DNA from: Pedobacter chinensis
GTDB taxonomy: Bacteria > Bacteroidota > Bacteroidia > Sphingobacteriales > Sphingobacteriaceae
Direction of reading: 5' to 3'
Length of the DNA: 64,000 bases
NCBI RefSeq assembly: GCF_003339865.1
Contig: NZ_QPKV01000014.1
Span: forward strand, 1-64,000
The stretch's first letter is position 1; the number at the start of each line of letters is the position of its first letter. Shown piece by piece: positions 8,489 to 17,505 of this stretch. The position numbers and the translations under genes were made by a program. The notes below the pieces were generated by a model. The model ran no database searches and was not told where the DNA came from. It saw nothing but the letters and a program-made list of their open reading frames with translations.

Positions 8489-9144
8489 GGTTAGTGCTTT
8501 TAATATTGGGACTGTTGAACCTGCATGGACTGGCCATCGCGCAAACCAACGTAGTCCTGCTTCACCAGCTGGTGGACCAGAGCAAGTCGGAAAACACCCG
8601 GCAAAAAGAAGCCAGGGACAAACAAGCACTGGCTTCGGCAAACGAGGAAGTCAACCGTGGGCAAATGGCAAAATTGAAGTCTAAGTACAGAGAGCTGCAA
8701 TCCAGGTTTAAGGTTTTAGGCCTGGCCATTGATGCGGCCCAGATTGGCATCCAGGCCGCACCGATCATAAGTGAGATTGTGGATCGTCAGCAGCAGATTA
8801 TTTCGCTTGCCTCAGATGATCCCTTGCTGATCGCGCTGGCCCTGGATGTAGAAGCCGATCTGGTCGGGCAGGCACATTTACTTGGCAATTACCTCTATGG
8901 CCTGGCCATTAGTATTGGAGACTTAAACCAGATGAAATCTTCAGACCGGAAGATGCTGTTCGGTCATGTGCTGGTTGAGCTCAGGCGCATCGCGGGCACC
9001 TCCCGTGGTCTTGCCCAATCCCTGCAATATGCCAGCGGAAAGAAAAAACTGGACAGCCTCAATCCCTTTGCTGCCTTTGTCCAGCAGGACAAGCAGCTGG
9101 TAGAGGAGATCATGCGCCGCATAGATATTTTAAAACAGCCCTGA
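8485..9144 (+). CDS. VirB5-like conjugation protein, paralogue 2 of 3
   Basis: 219 residues, overlapping the first paralogue by 4 bp. It has a signal peptide (LVLLILGLLNLHGLAIAQ), a charged helical stretch around residues 30-65 (KSENTRQKEARDKQALASA) that could form a coiled coil, and a C-terminus ending SLNPFAAFVQQDKQ that matches the SLNPYxGFxNxDKR motif of its neighbours. It has diverged most: the MYWAK part is replaced by LQYASGKKKL. Probably a periplasmic subunit of the transfer apparatus. Confidence 0.65.
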   Translation: MRLVLLILGLLNLHGLAIAQTNVVLLHQLVDQSKSENTRQKEARDKQALASANEEVNRGQMAKLKSKYRELQSRFKVLGLAIDAAQIGIQAAPIISEIVDRQQQIISLASDDPLLIALALDVEADLVGQAHLLGNYLYGLAISIGDLNQMKSSDRKMLFGHVLVELRRIAGTSRGLAQSLQYASGKKKLDSLNPFAAFVQQDKQLVEEIMRRIDILKQP

Positions 9145-9145
9145 T

Positions 9146-9822
9146 ATGAGCAGATTTTTGCAAACGATCCTGCTGGTATTTTTTCTTTTGATTTTCAACC
9201 GGCAAGGCTTTTCCCAGCGGGTAGTATTGACCGCAGGCATTTTACTGCGGTGAATGAGAACGGGGCAATGCGGCTTACAACTGAAAATACACATACAGGG
9301 TATTTATCGACGATTAAGCAGCAGCTGGACGATATCAATCTGAATGTTTCCTCAGTGGTGCTGGTGCAAGACATCATCCGTGGTTCCTTAATAGAGGTCA
9401 ACCAGGTGTTGAAAACAGGGATTATGGCCAGGCAGGTCGGGAGTTTGGCTACTGAAATCGTTTCAGAAAGCAATTACATGCTTGATTTGGCAGCCAATGA
9501 TCCCCATTTGCTGTTATTTGCTGAAGACGTTGCTCGGCAGTTGAAAAACCGGGGGATCAATCTGGTTAGCGAGGTTTCTTCTTTCGTCCTGCGCGAAGGG
9601 GAAAATGTACTCATGGACTTTGATAAACGCGATCTGCTGCTGAAAAAGGTGATCCTGGAGTTGCAGGTCATGCGTGCACTGGTGTATAGTCTTGGACGCT
9701 CTATGTACTGGGCAAAGCAGGCGGGACTGCTGCGTTCGCTCAATCCTTACCAGGGCTTTATCAACCAGGACAAAAGAAAAGTGGATGAACTGCTTTTGAA
9801 TTTAAAATTCTTAAAAAATTAA
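9146..9822 (+). pseudogene. VirB5-like conjugation protein, paralogue 3, frameshifted after the signal peptide
   Basis: The ATG at 9146 opens a signal peptide (SRFLQTILLVFFLL ... GFSQ) 1 bp after the previous stop. This frame then hits TGA at 9251-9253. The rest of the protein (DRRHFTAVNENGAMRL ... SMYWAKQAGLLRSLNPYQGF) continues to 9822 in a different frame. Total length is 677 nt, that is 3n+2, which fits one missing base near 9220-9230. The body closely matches paralogue 1. A GTG at 9250 could start a form without signal peptide, which would not be exported. It may be a true mutation or a sequencing error. Confidence 0.75.
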
Positions 9823-9824
9823 TC

Positions 9825-10604
9825 ATGAAATACGTGCTATTGGCTTTGCTCCTTTTGGGGCTGGCCATGCCTGTGGCCTTTGGTCAAAAGGCAATCCGCG
9901 ATGATGCCATCCGTTACCAGCAGGAGCGTATGGTGTTTAAGCAATGGGACCGGAATAAGTTTGTGCCGGAACCGGGGTTTTTATACCTGAACCCTATGTA
10001 CTGGCTCACTTGGGGTTTACATCCGAATTACCCTAAAACAGATTTGAGGCCGCTTAGCCCTTACGGTCCGCAGACCCAGCGCCTGGGCTTGGTGCTGGCC
10101 ATGCAACAAAGCAGCAATTCCTATAAACTGCATGCGGATACCCTGCGAAATACCGCTTTAACAGAAACCTCCAACTATATTGGCGCTGTTTCCGGACTGG
10201 ATCCGCTTTGGATGCTGTATTATTCCAAAGAGTTTGATCCGCTGACCGGGCAAAATGATGGGGCATTGCTTTCCGGATTGGAAATTAAGGAACGTGAGTA
10301 CCTTCAAAGTACGGGCTTAGTGAACTGGTACCTGGAAGAGAGCCTTGCTATCCGCGAAAGGCTTGCCGCTTTGCGTACCGCCAATATGGACCGTGGTTCC
10401 CGGATCCTGGGCTATCACCGGATCCTTGGAGAATACCGCACGCTCAGGGCAAGCTGGGAAGCTAAAAGGCAAAGGTCTAAACTGTACTTGTCACTGGCAG
10501 AAACGGCGGAGAAGGCTAGAAAACCTAATGCACAGGCCACTTCAGCTGGTGAACAGAATGACAAGCTGATCGCCGACAGGATATTGAGTAATTCTAAACT
10601 ATAG
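9825..10604 (+). CDS. exported tra-operon protein, unknown
   Basis: 259 residues with a clear signal peptide (KYVLLALLLLGLAMPVAFGQ). The mature part starts with a charged helical stretch, then a Pro/Tyr/Trp-rich section (FLYLNPMYWLTWGLHPNYPK) and a long basic helical C-terminus. It sits 2 bp after the VirB5-like triplet and 3 bp before traJ, so it belongs to the transfer operon and probably acts in the periplasm. I do not recognise a named family beyond its position. Confidence 0.6.
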   Translation: MKYVLLALLLLGLAMPVAFGQKAIRDDAIRYQQERMVFKQWDRNKFVPEPGFLYLNPMYWLTWGLHPNYPKTDLRPLSPYGPQTQRLGLVLAMQQSSNSYKLHADTLRNTALTETSNYIGAVSGLDPLWMLYYSKEFDPLTGQNDGALLSGLEIKEREYLQSTGLVNWYLEESLAIRERLAALRTANMDRGSRILGYHRILGEYRTLRASWEAKRQRSKLYLSLAETAEKARKPNAQATSAGEQNDKLIADRILSNSKL

Positions 10605-10607
10605 CTT

Positions 10608-11735
10608 ATGGGATCGAATATGTTAGGCAGTTGCCTGTTGCTACAGGCCGCACCGGTTGATCCGGAAGCATTTAAGAATACTTTTAATTTTCTGCAGGGC
10701 AATGGGGTGTACGAGGAAGGTATGATGCACTTCTTAAAAGCCATGCGCAATACCGTCTGGACTCATTATGATGCCTTCATTGCTGATGCGCAGGCACTCT
10801 CTGCAATCTTCATGCTGATCTTCTTTGCAGTAAAGAGTTACGAAATGATGGCCGGTGACAAGCAGCTGGAGGTGATGCCACTGCTGCGTCCTTTTGGGCT
10901 GGTGATGGTGATCTTATGGTGGCCGGTCTTTACAAGGGTAGTGGCTTTTCCGACCGATATTGTGGCCAATAAGACCGAGGCCATGTTCGATGGCAGCCAG
11001 GTGGAGGTCAATAACCTGCGTTTGCAGCGTGCCCAGCTCATGAACGAAGTGGCCAATCAGCTGATGACCATTCAGGCGGAGACTGAAACGGCCAAAAAAG
11101 AGGCGGATACCTGGTATGAGAATGCCTGGGAGTCGGTGAAGTCCTCGGTAAAGGAAGGGTTTGCTGAAGTCTGGAACCCCATTGTTGAACTCAGGAACCG
11201 TTTGCAGGTCAGCTTGCAGTTACTGGCTACCTCTATGCTGGAAACACTGGCGCTTTGGATACTACGGATCTGTGTATATATTATATTTATGGTGCAGATT
11301 ATTTTCTCGACCATACTGATCATACTCGGGCCATTCGCTGTAGCCATCAGTATTCTGCCTGCCTTCAGGGATTCTTTTACGACCTGGGTGGCCCGGTTCG
11401 TCTCAGTGAACCTCTATTCGGGGATTGCTTACCTGGTGCTTTATGTAGCCTCTCTTTTTCAGCAATATGCTATGGAGGCGGAAATATCACGATATCAGGA
11501 GTTAGTTGGAGGTGCTGGTTCAAATATGGAAAAGCTGCTTGCGTTCGCAGGAAACGGATTGCTTTCTTTCGGGATGGTGATCGTTACCTTTTTGATAGGC
11601 GGCCTGACCATGCTGACCGTACCCAGTATATCGACCTGGGTAGTTTCTACTTCCGGGATTACTTCAGCGGCATCCAGCATGGGGCGGGGTGCATCTAATT
11701 TGTCCCGTATGGCCATTAAAATGATGAAGGGGTAA
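10608..11735 (+). CDS. traJ: TraJ, VirB6-like polytopic membrane protein
   Basis: 375 residues. Several membrane helices are visible: around residues 60-75 (LSAIFMLIFFAVKSY), 95-115, 205-250 (LWILRICVYIIFMVQIIF, IILGPFAVAISILPAF), 265-290 and 310-340. A polar loop of about 90 residues lies between the second and third. PFAVAISILPAFRDSFTTWVARFVSVNLY is characteristic of the TraJ/VirB6 family, the inner-membrane part of the channel. It lies directly upstream of traK. Confidence 0.85.
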   Translation: MGSNMLGSCLLLQAAPVDPEAFKNTFNFLQGNGVYEEGMMHFLKAMRNTVWTHYDAFIADAQALSAIFMLIFFAVKSYEMMAGDKQLEVMPLLRPFGLVMVILWWPVFTRVVAFPTDIVANKTEAMFDGSQVEVNNLRLQRAQLMNEVANQLMTIQAETETAKKEADTWYENAWESVKSSVKEGFAEVWNPIVELRNRLQVSLQLLATSMLETLALWILRICVYIIFMVQIIFSTILIILGPFAVAISILPAFRDSFTTWVARFVSVNLYSGIAYLVLYVASLFQQYAMEAEISRYQELVGGAGSNMEKLLAFAGNGLLSFGMVIVTFLIGGLTMLTVPSISTWVVSTSGITSAASSMGRGASNLSRMAIKMMKG

Positions 11736-11739
11736 ACAT

Positions 11740-12360
11740 ATGATTATAAAGAATATTGAAGGAAAAGTCCGGTTGGCAACTTTCCTTTCCGCTGGCTGCT
11801 TAATTTGCTCGGTGTTAATAGCCGTCAGTGTCAGTTTTTTTGCCTACCGGCAGGTGAGCAATGCCCGAAAGAGCATTTACATCCTGGATCCTGGTGGCAT
11901 TCCCGTACTTGCCAGGCAGACGGATGTACAGATGAACCGTGCAGCAGAATACAGGGCGCACATTGCGCGTTTTCACAGCCTGTTTTTTTCACTCACCCCC
12001 GATGATAAGTACATCGAATACCAGATGAAACAGGCCATGTACCTGATTGATGAGAGCGGCGCGGCACAATACAACAATTTAAAAGAGCGGAATTTTTTCA
12101 ATTCTATCTTGTCCTCAAGCTCGGTGCTAACGATCCGGACAGATTCCATTTTTCTGGATGAGGCGCGAAAATATTTCCGGTATTACGGCACTCAAAAAAT
12201 TGACCGGCGCAGTTCCATGATTACCCGCTCACTGGTTACTGAGGGTTATTTGCGTGACCTGGAGTTCCGTTCGGACAACAACCCCAATGCGGTGCTGATC
12301 ACCTCCTGGAAGACCCTTCAAAATAAAGACCTGGAAAATGTTCAGAAAAACAATCTCTAA
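11740..12360 (+). CDS. traK: TraK, VirB8-like conjugation protein
   Basis: 206 residues. One membrane helix near the N-terminus (about residues 14-36) is followed by a soluble periplasmic domain. The opening MIIKNIEGKVRLATF and the segment AAEYRAHIARFHSLFFSLTPD are typical of the Bacteroidetes TraK family, which is structurally VirB8-like and nucleates the inner-membrane platform. The 3' end overlaps traL by 23 bp. Confidence 0.88.
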   Translation: MIIKNIEGKVRLATFLSAGCLICSVLIAVSVSFFAYRQVSNARKSIYILDPGGIPVLARQTDVQMNRAAEYRAHIARFHSLFFSLTPDDKYIEYQMKQAMYLIDESGAAQYNNLKERNFFNSILSSSSVLTIRTDSIFLDEARKYFRYYGTQKIDRRSSMITRSLVTEGYLRDLEFRSDNNPNAVLITSWKTLQNKDLENVQKNNL

Positions 12361-12658
12361 GCGCATTGCCTTCTTTGCGATGATCACGCTCATCCTGGGG
12401 TCTGCCCTGCTTGCCTTTACCGTGCTGCGCAAGCCAAAACCTGAAGGGTTTCCCAGGATGCCCGCACAGAGTTTGCCGTCCAGCGGCGGATTGGGCCAGG
12501 CTTTATCTATTTACCAGGACCTGGAGCAGCTGGAAGTGTTGAACGGGCAGGTCAGGGAGATACTAAAAAAGCAAAAGCTGTCGGATGCGGATAGCACGCT
12601 GCTGAAAGGTAAGCTCAAGCAGATCGATTCCATTTACAAGCGGGCAGGAGCCCATTAA
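12338..12658 (+). CDS. traL: TraL-like small membrane protein
   Basis: 106 residues: a basic N-terminus (FRKTISKRIAFF), one membrane helix at residues 10-30, then a polar helical tail. It lies between traK (23-bp overlap) and traM, exactly where CTnDOT carries traL. Sequence alone gives no more than this, so the name rests on synteny, size and topology. Confidence 0.7.
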   Translation: MFRKTISKRIAFFAMITLILGSALLAFTVLRKPKPEGFPRMPAQSLPSSGGLGQALSIYQDLEQLEVLNGQVREILKKQKLSDADSTLLKGKLKQIDSIYKRAGAH

Positions 12659-12668
12659 CAAAACCGTT

Positions 12669-13886
12669 ATGAAAATGAATTTTAAGCAGCCCAGGTATAT
12701 CCTGCCGCTGATTTTGTTGCCTTTTCTTTTTATTTTCTTCTATATCTATAAAGGTGTAGCTGACCCCCCAACATCGGGTGATCCGGGAAAAGATTCACTG
12801 CAAATGAATGTTGCCGGGGTGTCAGACCAGGTGAAGAATTCTGGTTTGAGCGGTAAACTGGATGCTTACCGCGACCGCTTTAAACAGTCAGATGGCTATA
12901 CGGCCATAGGTGCGATACAGGAAGAACAAACAGTAGCTGCTGAGCCAGGCTCATTGTACAATGAGCGGGAAAAGCGAATGCTGGATTCCATTGACCAGGT
13001 CATGAAGTCAAGATATGGTGGAGCAGGTCATATGGGTAATCCCGGACAGGCTGGCACCTATTCTTCTGGCAGAGGCAGTGCCGGACGTTCTTCCTCTTTT
13101 GCCCAGGACAGGGCACTTGCAGATGCCCTGGCAAAAATGTCCAGGCCAGCCCCTGTGATTGGCCCTACCCGGAGCTCAGCTTCCGAGCCTGATGCGATGC
13201 AGCTTTTTCGTCAGCAGATGGCATTGGTAGACAGCATGGGTAAGGCCGCGGATCCGGAATACAAGGCAGCACAGGAAAAAAAACGCCAGCATGATCAGCT
13301 ACAAGGGGACCGGGAATCTGAGAAAAAGCTGCCAGTGAGTAAATCTATTTCTGGATCATCCGTTTTCAATACCATTTCAGCGGCTTCCCCGGAGGGTTTT
13401 ATTAACGCTATCGTCGATCAGAACATTACCGGGTATGCGGGGTCCAGGTTGCGGATCCGGTTGCTGGAAGATATGATGGCCGGCCGTTTCCTGATCAAAA
13501 AGGGGACTTATCTGTTTGCCCAGATCAATGGTTTCAGCGGGCAACGTGTGAACCTGGTCATCAGTTCCATTATGCAGGATGGCCATATCCTGCCGGTACG
13601 CCTGGAGGTCTATGACAATGATGGTGCCGCTGGTTTGTATGTCCCTGCTTCAGCTTTCCGGGAATTCTCGCGGGAACTGGGTAATAATACAACTCAGGGA
13701 CTCACCTTACAGCAGCAGGCAGAAAACAACAATCAGCTGGTGATGGGGCTGCTCCAGAAAATGTTCCAGTCAACCACCACCGCTGTAGGAAAACTGATCC
13801 GCCAGAACAAAGCAAAACTAAAGTACAATACACTGGTCTACCTGATAGACCCGGAAGAACTCAGAAAAAATCAGAATAATTACTAA
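12669..13886 (+). CDS. traM: TraM, VirB10-like conjugation protein
   Basis: 405 residues. One N-terminal membrane helix (YILPLILLPFLFIFFYIYKG) is followed by a long low-complexity linker (about 50-230). The C-terminal domain contains FINAIVDQNITGYAGSRLRI, GTYLFAQINGFSGQRV and GAAGLYVPASAF, the typical TraM/VirB10 barrel region. The protein would span the periplasm and connect inner and outer membrane complexes. Lies 4 bp before traN. Confidence 0.9.
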   Translation: MKMNFKQPRYILPLILLPFLFIFFYIYKGVADPPTSGDPGKDSLQMNVAGVSDQVKNSGLSGKLDAYRDRFKQSDGYTAIGAIQEEQTVAAEPGSLYNEREKRMLDSIDQVMKSRYGGAGHMGNPGQAGTYSSGRGSAGRSSSFAQDRALADALAKMSRPAPVIGPTRSSASEPDAMQLFRQQMALVDSMGKAADPEYKAAQEKKRQHDQLQGDRESEKKLPVSKSISGSSVFNTISAASPEGFINAIVDQNITGYAGSRLRIRLLEDMMAGRFLIKKGTYLFAQINGFSGQRVNLVISSIMQDGHILPVRLEVYDNDGAAGLYVPASAFREFSRELGNNTTQGLTLQQQAENNNQLVMGLLQKMFQSTTTAVGKLIRQNKAKLKYNTLVYLIDPEELRKNQNNY

Positions 13887-13890
13887 GCTT

Positions 13891-14760
13891 ATGTCAAACC
13901 TGATCACCCGCCAGCCAATACGCTCTTTACTGGCATTTTTGTTTTCATTCTCTTTTTTGGCTGTTGCTACCCATGCCCAGCATAGTGCGCTGGTCAAGCT
14001 GAACAGCCTGCCAAGGATAGAAATTACCCACGGTGTTTCCTTGCACATCGTTTCTCCGGAGCCTATCCAGAAAGTGGACGTGTCCAGTCATGCTTTAGCC
14101 GGGGATTTGCTGGAGGCAAATGTGCTTCGTTTGAAAGTTATCCCGGATTCAGCCTATTTGTTGCTCCGTACTCCCGATGCTTCGGTCGTCGTAACCGTTA
14201 TTGGAGAAAGCTTTATTGCACAATACCAGCTTTGCTTTGTACCACCAGGCCTGGGGTTGACCCCTACATTGCTAAACATCATGCCGGAGCACTGCCAGCC
14301 CCTGGATATTTCCGGTGTAGATCTGTCTACCCCGGCTATGAAAGTCCATGCTTTGAGCTTACTGAAAAGCAGAATGTCCGCTGCAATCCGGAGTGCAGAT
14401 GGATATGGCATCCGCACCAGGCTAAACCAGGTTTACACATTGGGTGAATACATCTTCCTGGATCTTTCTTTTGAAAACAGGACTGGCCTTAAGTATAACA
14501 TCGATGAACTCCGTTTCAAGATTGAGGACAAGAAAATCACAAAGGCAACCAATGTGCAGTCCGCAGAGGTCAAACCAGTGTGGCAACTCTACCCGAATAC
14601 CCCCTTTAAACGGAACTACCGCAATATTTTTGTGCTGAAGAAGATGACATTTCCGGAAAATAAGGTGTTGAATATTGAGCTCACTGAGAAGCAAATATCG
14701 GGAAGAACGGTGACCCTGAAAGTGAAATATGGGGATATTTTGAAGGCTGATACTTTTTAG
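13891..14760 (+). CDS. traN: TraN (DUF4138), VirB9-like conjugation protein
   Basis: 289 residues with a signal peptide (LLAFLFSFSFLAVATHAQ). The body is beta-rich. The N-terminal part reads LPRIEITHGVSLHIVSPEPIQKVDVSS and the C-terminal domain has LGEYIFLDLSFENRTGLKYN, as in the DUF4138/TraN family, the outer-membrane-side partner of TraM. It is the last gene of this tra block; 450 bp of non-coding DNA and the ATPase/TOPRIM pair follow. Confidence 0.9.
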   Translation: MSNLITRQPIRSLLAFLFSFSFLAVATHAQHSALVKLNSLPRIEITHGVSLHIVSPEPIQKVDVSSHALAGDLLEANVLRLKVIPDSAYLLLRTPDASVVVTVIGESFIAQYQLCFVPPGLGLTPTLLNIMPEHCQPLDISGVDLSTPAMKVHALSLLKSRMSAAIRSADGYGIRTRLNQVYTLGEYIFLDLSFENRTGLKYNIDELRFKIEDKKITKATNVQSAEVKPVWQLYPNTPFKRNYRNIFVLKKMTFPENKVLNIELTEKQISGRTVTLKVKYGDILKADTF

Positions 14761-14762
14761 AA

Positions 14763-15178
14763 TGGGTTCATTTTAAAAGCTTGTTCATGATTCATGAACA
14801 AATGTAACTGAAAAATAGTATATGCGTTTTACTGAAGTGAAGCCTCTTGTTATCAATTTTACTGAAGCAATAATCATTTTACTGAGATTTTGATCGGGTA
14901 CAATAGCACTAATTCTGTTTACACATTTTGTAGTTTTCGGCGATGATCGCCGAAAACTCGCGTTTACGTAAATAAAATCGTCTGGGAAAAGAGCTGGAGG
15001 AGTTGATTTGTTCATTGAATTTGAATGTTCGTGTTTCATGAACATTTATTGGGATTGAACACGAAATATTGATTGCTTCTCAAGAATGATTAGGGTTTCA
15101 ATTTTATGTTTGAAAGTATAAATGTATTTTAAATGCAATTAATTATTGCGTATTGTAAAGTATATAAAACAAATTTAC
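14763..15178. promoter_or_regulatory. palindrome-rich gap with three direct repeats
   Basis: No gene is visible here. It holds TTGTTCATGA/TCATGAACAA (14781-14801), a related imperfect palindrome ATGTTCGTG/CATGAACAT (15025-15045), and a perfect 12-bp-arm hairpin AGTTTTCGGCGA/TCGCCGAAAACT with a 3-nt loop (14932-14958). TTTTACTGA occurs three times at 14827, 14857 and 14877. The base composition drops sharply from the tra operon here. The TGTTCATGA palindromes look like operators for a dimeric regulator; the role of the repeats is open. Confidence 0.5.
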
Positions 15179-15186
15179 TATTTTTG
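15153..15186 (+). promoter_or_regulatory. Bacteroidetes-type promoter for the ATPase/TOPRIM pair
   Basis: TATTTTTG at 15179-15186 matches the Bacteroidetes -7 box TAnnTTTG, with a TTG at 15153-15155 as a possible -33 element. The ATG of the ATPase follows 28 bp downstream. This suggests the pair has its own promoter, independent of the tra operon. Confidence 0.45.
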
Positions 15187-15214
15187 TGGTTATAAACGCA
15201 TTAAAATATAACGT

Positions 15215-16504
15215 ATGCTTATTAAACGCATTGAGGTCGGCGGGTTTGCGAACCTGGACCGTTTTCAGCTTGAGCTCTCTAAATTTAACGCCCTTGTGGC
15301 CTTGAATAACTACGGGAAATCCAACGCAATCTTTGCTTTAGATTTTGCTATTGATTTCATTAAGGCAAATACGGCAAAGAAGGATAACATGATGGCGTAT
15401 ATGCCGTACATCCCGACCAATATCCATAATGATAAATTACCCTATCATTTTGAAATTGAATTTGAAACAGGTCTAAAAAAGGACATTCAGACCGTTCTAT
15501 ATGCTTTTTCATTTGACTGGATCAAGAACAAAAAAAAGGACGGGAAAATTATACGTTCAGAATCGCTTAAGGTGAAAAGCGCAAAAGAAGCTAAGTTTAA
15601 GACTTACATTCTGAGGGAATTCGAAAAGGCCACCTATCTTCCTTCTCCCAGCGGAAGGTGTGACCGTACGGTAAAAATCAAATCCGATGAGCTGGTGATC
15701 AATAAACTGCTCAACTTTGATGATTTGTTTTATCTGTCCATTCTGGCAGAGATCAATGAGATTTCAATACTGAACGTAAATACCCTGGAACACCCCGACA
15801 AATTGTTCCGACGTATCGCTCAAGATGTAGTTAAAACAGAATACTCAGTAAAAGTACCAGAAGAATTTGATGTAGCATTTTTTATCTACAGTCTTGAAAA
15901 GCTAAAGTCGCCATTTTATAACATCTTTAGAGATGCCGTGATGACCCTCCTTCCTTGCCTGGAGGATTTTGAACCAGTTGAAATAGATATGAAGGCTATC
16001 TCCAGCCGAAAGAAGGTTAATGTTCCGCTGGAGTTCCCTGAAAAAATATATGATATCCAGGTAAAAGAGCGCAACTGCAACCAATACACGGCCATTGATA
16101 GACTTTCCTCCGGATCGCAAAAGCTTTTCTATGTACTAGCTATGGCCATTGCTGCTGAAATTAATAAAGTACCGCTGATTACTTTTGAAGAGCTGGAAAA
16201 TTCCATTCACCCTGGTTTGCTACAAAAGTTGCTTCAGATTTTAAGTGGTATTTTGGAGAATACCAAGATCATGATTACGAGTCATTCTCCGTATTTACTG
16301 CAATACCTTGATGCTGAGCAAATCAGTATTGGTATGCCTAATAAAAAAGGACTAGCTACCTTTAGGAAGATTAAAAAGTCCAAGCTGAAAAAGATCACTG
16401 ATATTGCCCAGCAAGAAGGCATGTCCTTTGGTGACTTCATATTCGATCAAATGATTGACAGTGCCATGGGCGAGTCAGAGGTGTTAAACGAATTGTGTGA
16501 CTGA
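15215..16504 (+). CDS. OLD/AriA-like AAA ATPase (putative phage-defence ATPase)
   Basis: 429 residues. It opens LIKRIEVGGFANLDRFQLEL, the usual start of ABC-type ATPases of the OLD/RecF class. A Walker A variant ALNNYGKSN lies at residues 29-37, the signature LSSGSQKLFYVLA near 305, Walker B ITFEELENSIHP just after, and the H-loop ITSHSPYLLQ. These are the marks of OLD-family ATPases, here without the C-terminal TOPRIM domain. The TOPRIM function is supplied by the next gene, which overlaps the stop (TGATGG). The architecture resembles PARIS (AriA/AriB) and RloA/RloB: the ATPase senses invasion and the partner is the effector. The substrate is unknown. Confidence 0.75.
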   Translation: MLIKRIEVGGFANLDRFQLELSKFNALVALNNYGKSNAIFALDFAIDFIKANTAKKDNMMAYMPYIPTNIHNDKLPYHFEIEFETGLKKDIQTVLYAFSFDWIKNKKKDGKIIRSESLKVKSAKEAKFKTYILREFEKATYLPSPSGRCDRTVKIKSDELVINKLLNFDDLFYLSILAEINEISILNVNTLEHPDKLFRRIAQDVVKTEYSVKVPEEFDVAFFIYSLEKLKSPFYNIFRDAVMTLLPCLEDFEPVEIDMKAISSRKKVNVPLEFPEKIYDIQVKERNCNQYTAIDRLSSGSQKLFYVLAMAIAAEINKVPLITFEELENSIHPGLLQKLLQILSGILENTKIMITSHSPYLLQYLDAEQISIGMPNKKGLATFRKIKKSKLKKITDIAQQEGMSFGDFIFDQMIDSAMGESEVLNELCD

Positions 16505-17118
16505 TGGCCGGGAAGTTAATTGTAATCTTTGTTGAGGGAGAGACAGAAAAGGAGTTTTATAATGCATTGATTCAGTACTATAAGGCTCAGTCCTCTAACA
16601 AGCTTCGTGAATTTAAAGTCATTAATCTTGGGGGTATTAATCGTTTTGAAACGAAAATGGCGCTAAAACTTCAAAATGAGATCCTGGTGAAGCATAACCC
16701 GAAGGATGTAGAAGTTGTCTGCTGCTATGATACCGATGTATTTGAGTTTGCAAAACGCCCGCCTGTGAATTGGACTAAGGTTAAATCAAGGGTGGCGGAT
16801 CTAGGCATCTCTGAACTGACACAGGTGATGGCCAGCCGGATGATAGAAGATTGGTTTTTAGCAGACCTGCCGGGGATATGTAAGTTCCTGAAGATTAAAG
16901 AAGTTAAAAAAGCAGATGGAAAAGATGGCAACGATAAGATGATAAAGCTCTTTAAAAAGGGCTCTAAACTGTATATCAAAGGTACGCCGACCAGTAAGTT
17001 TATTCCTTCGCTTAACATGGAAACTATCCGCAAACATGCTGCCTCGCAATTATCTCCCCTTGAAAAATTGCTGCATGTAAGTCTTGCCGAAAAGGGAAAG
17101 CAAAAAAAGAAAAAGTAG
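16504..17118 (+). CDS. TOPRIM-like effector partner (RloB/AriB-like)
   Basis: 204 residues, starting on the last base of the ATPase stop codon. IVIFVEGETEKEFYN carries the conserved Glu of a TOPRIM motif, and VVCCYDTDVFEF carries a DxD motif. MASRMIEDWFLADLPG also occurs in RloB/DUF4276-like proteins. TOPRIM nucleases of this kind cut DNA, or tRNA in PARIS AriB, when released or activated by their ATPase. The tail is a lysine-rich run (GKQKKKK). I infer a two-gene abortive-infection or anti-plasmid module; the exact subfamily cannot be settled by eye. Confidence 0.7.
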   Translation: MAGKLIVIFVEGETEKEFYNALIQYYKAQSSNKLREFKVINLGGINRFETKMALKLQNEILVKHNPKDVEVVCCYDTDVFEFAKRPPVNWTKVKSRVADLGISELTQVMASRMIEDWFLADLPGICKFLKIKEVKKADGKDGNDKMIKLFKKGSKLYIKGTPTSKFIPSLNMETIRKHAASQLSPLEKLLHVSLAEKGKQKKKK

Positions 17119-17171
17119 TCGATTGCGCTGCCTGTGACCTCAGCATAAGGCGATTTTCTTATCAAACATTC

Positions 17172-17194
17172 GGCAGTAAATTGGGATTACTGCC
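17172..17194 (+). terminator. weak hairpin terminator after the ATPase/TOPRIM pair
   Basis: GGCAGTAA (17172-17179) and TTACTGCC (17187-17194) form an 8-bp stem with a 7-nt loop, followed by AATTGTTT. It lies 54 bp after the TOPRIM-like stop. The rest of 17119-17505 shows nothing else I can name. Confidence 0.4.
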
Positions 17195-17505
17195 AATTGT
17201 TTGCATTTCGAAGTGGTTCGATCCAATTTTGAACCAGTCTGTTATGCTAAAGATTATCTGGAGATGTGATAAGGCTGATGCTTTATATCTTTCCTTTTTT
17301 ATTAAACGTAGTAAGATCAACCCTAACCTAAAAAATTTGCAGAAAATGCCGAGTTAGCATTAAAAATTTGACTTATGACTAGTCATTTCGGTAATTCGCG
17401 TTAAAAATTTACCGGTGCATTGGGATGTGCGTGTCCCAGTTGCTTATTACAACAATTGCTCAATGTCTCTACGGGCAGCACCGAGACCCACCTTTCAATA
17501 GATTT

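Noticed and set aside
11255..11698. Plus-strand 147-codon frame inside traJ
   Set aside because: Entirely within the traJ membrane-protein gene in another frame; composition is an artefact.
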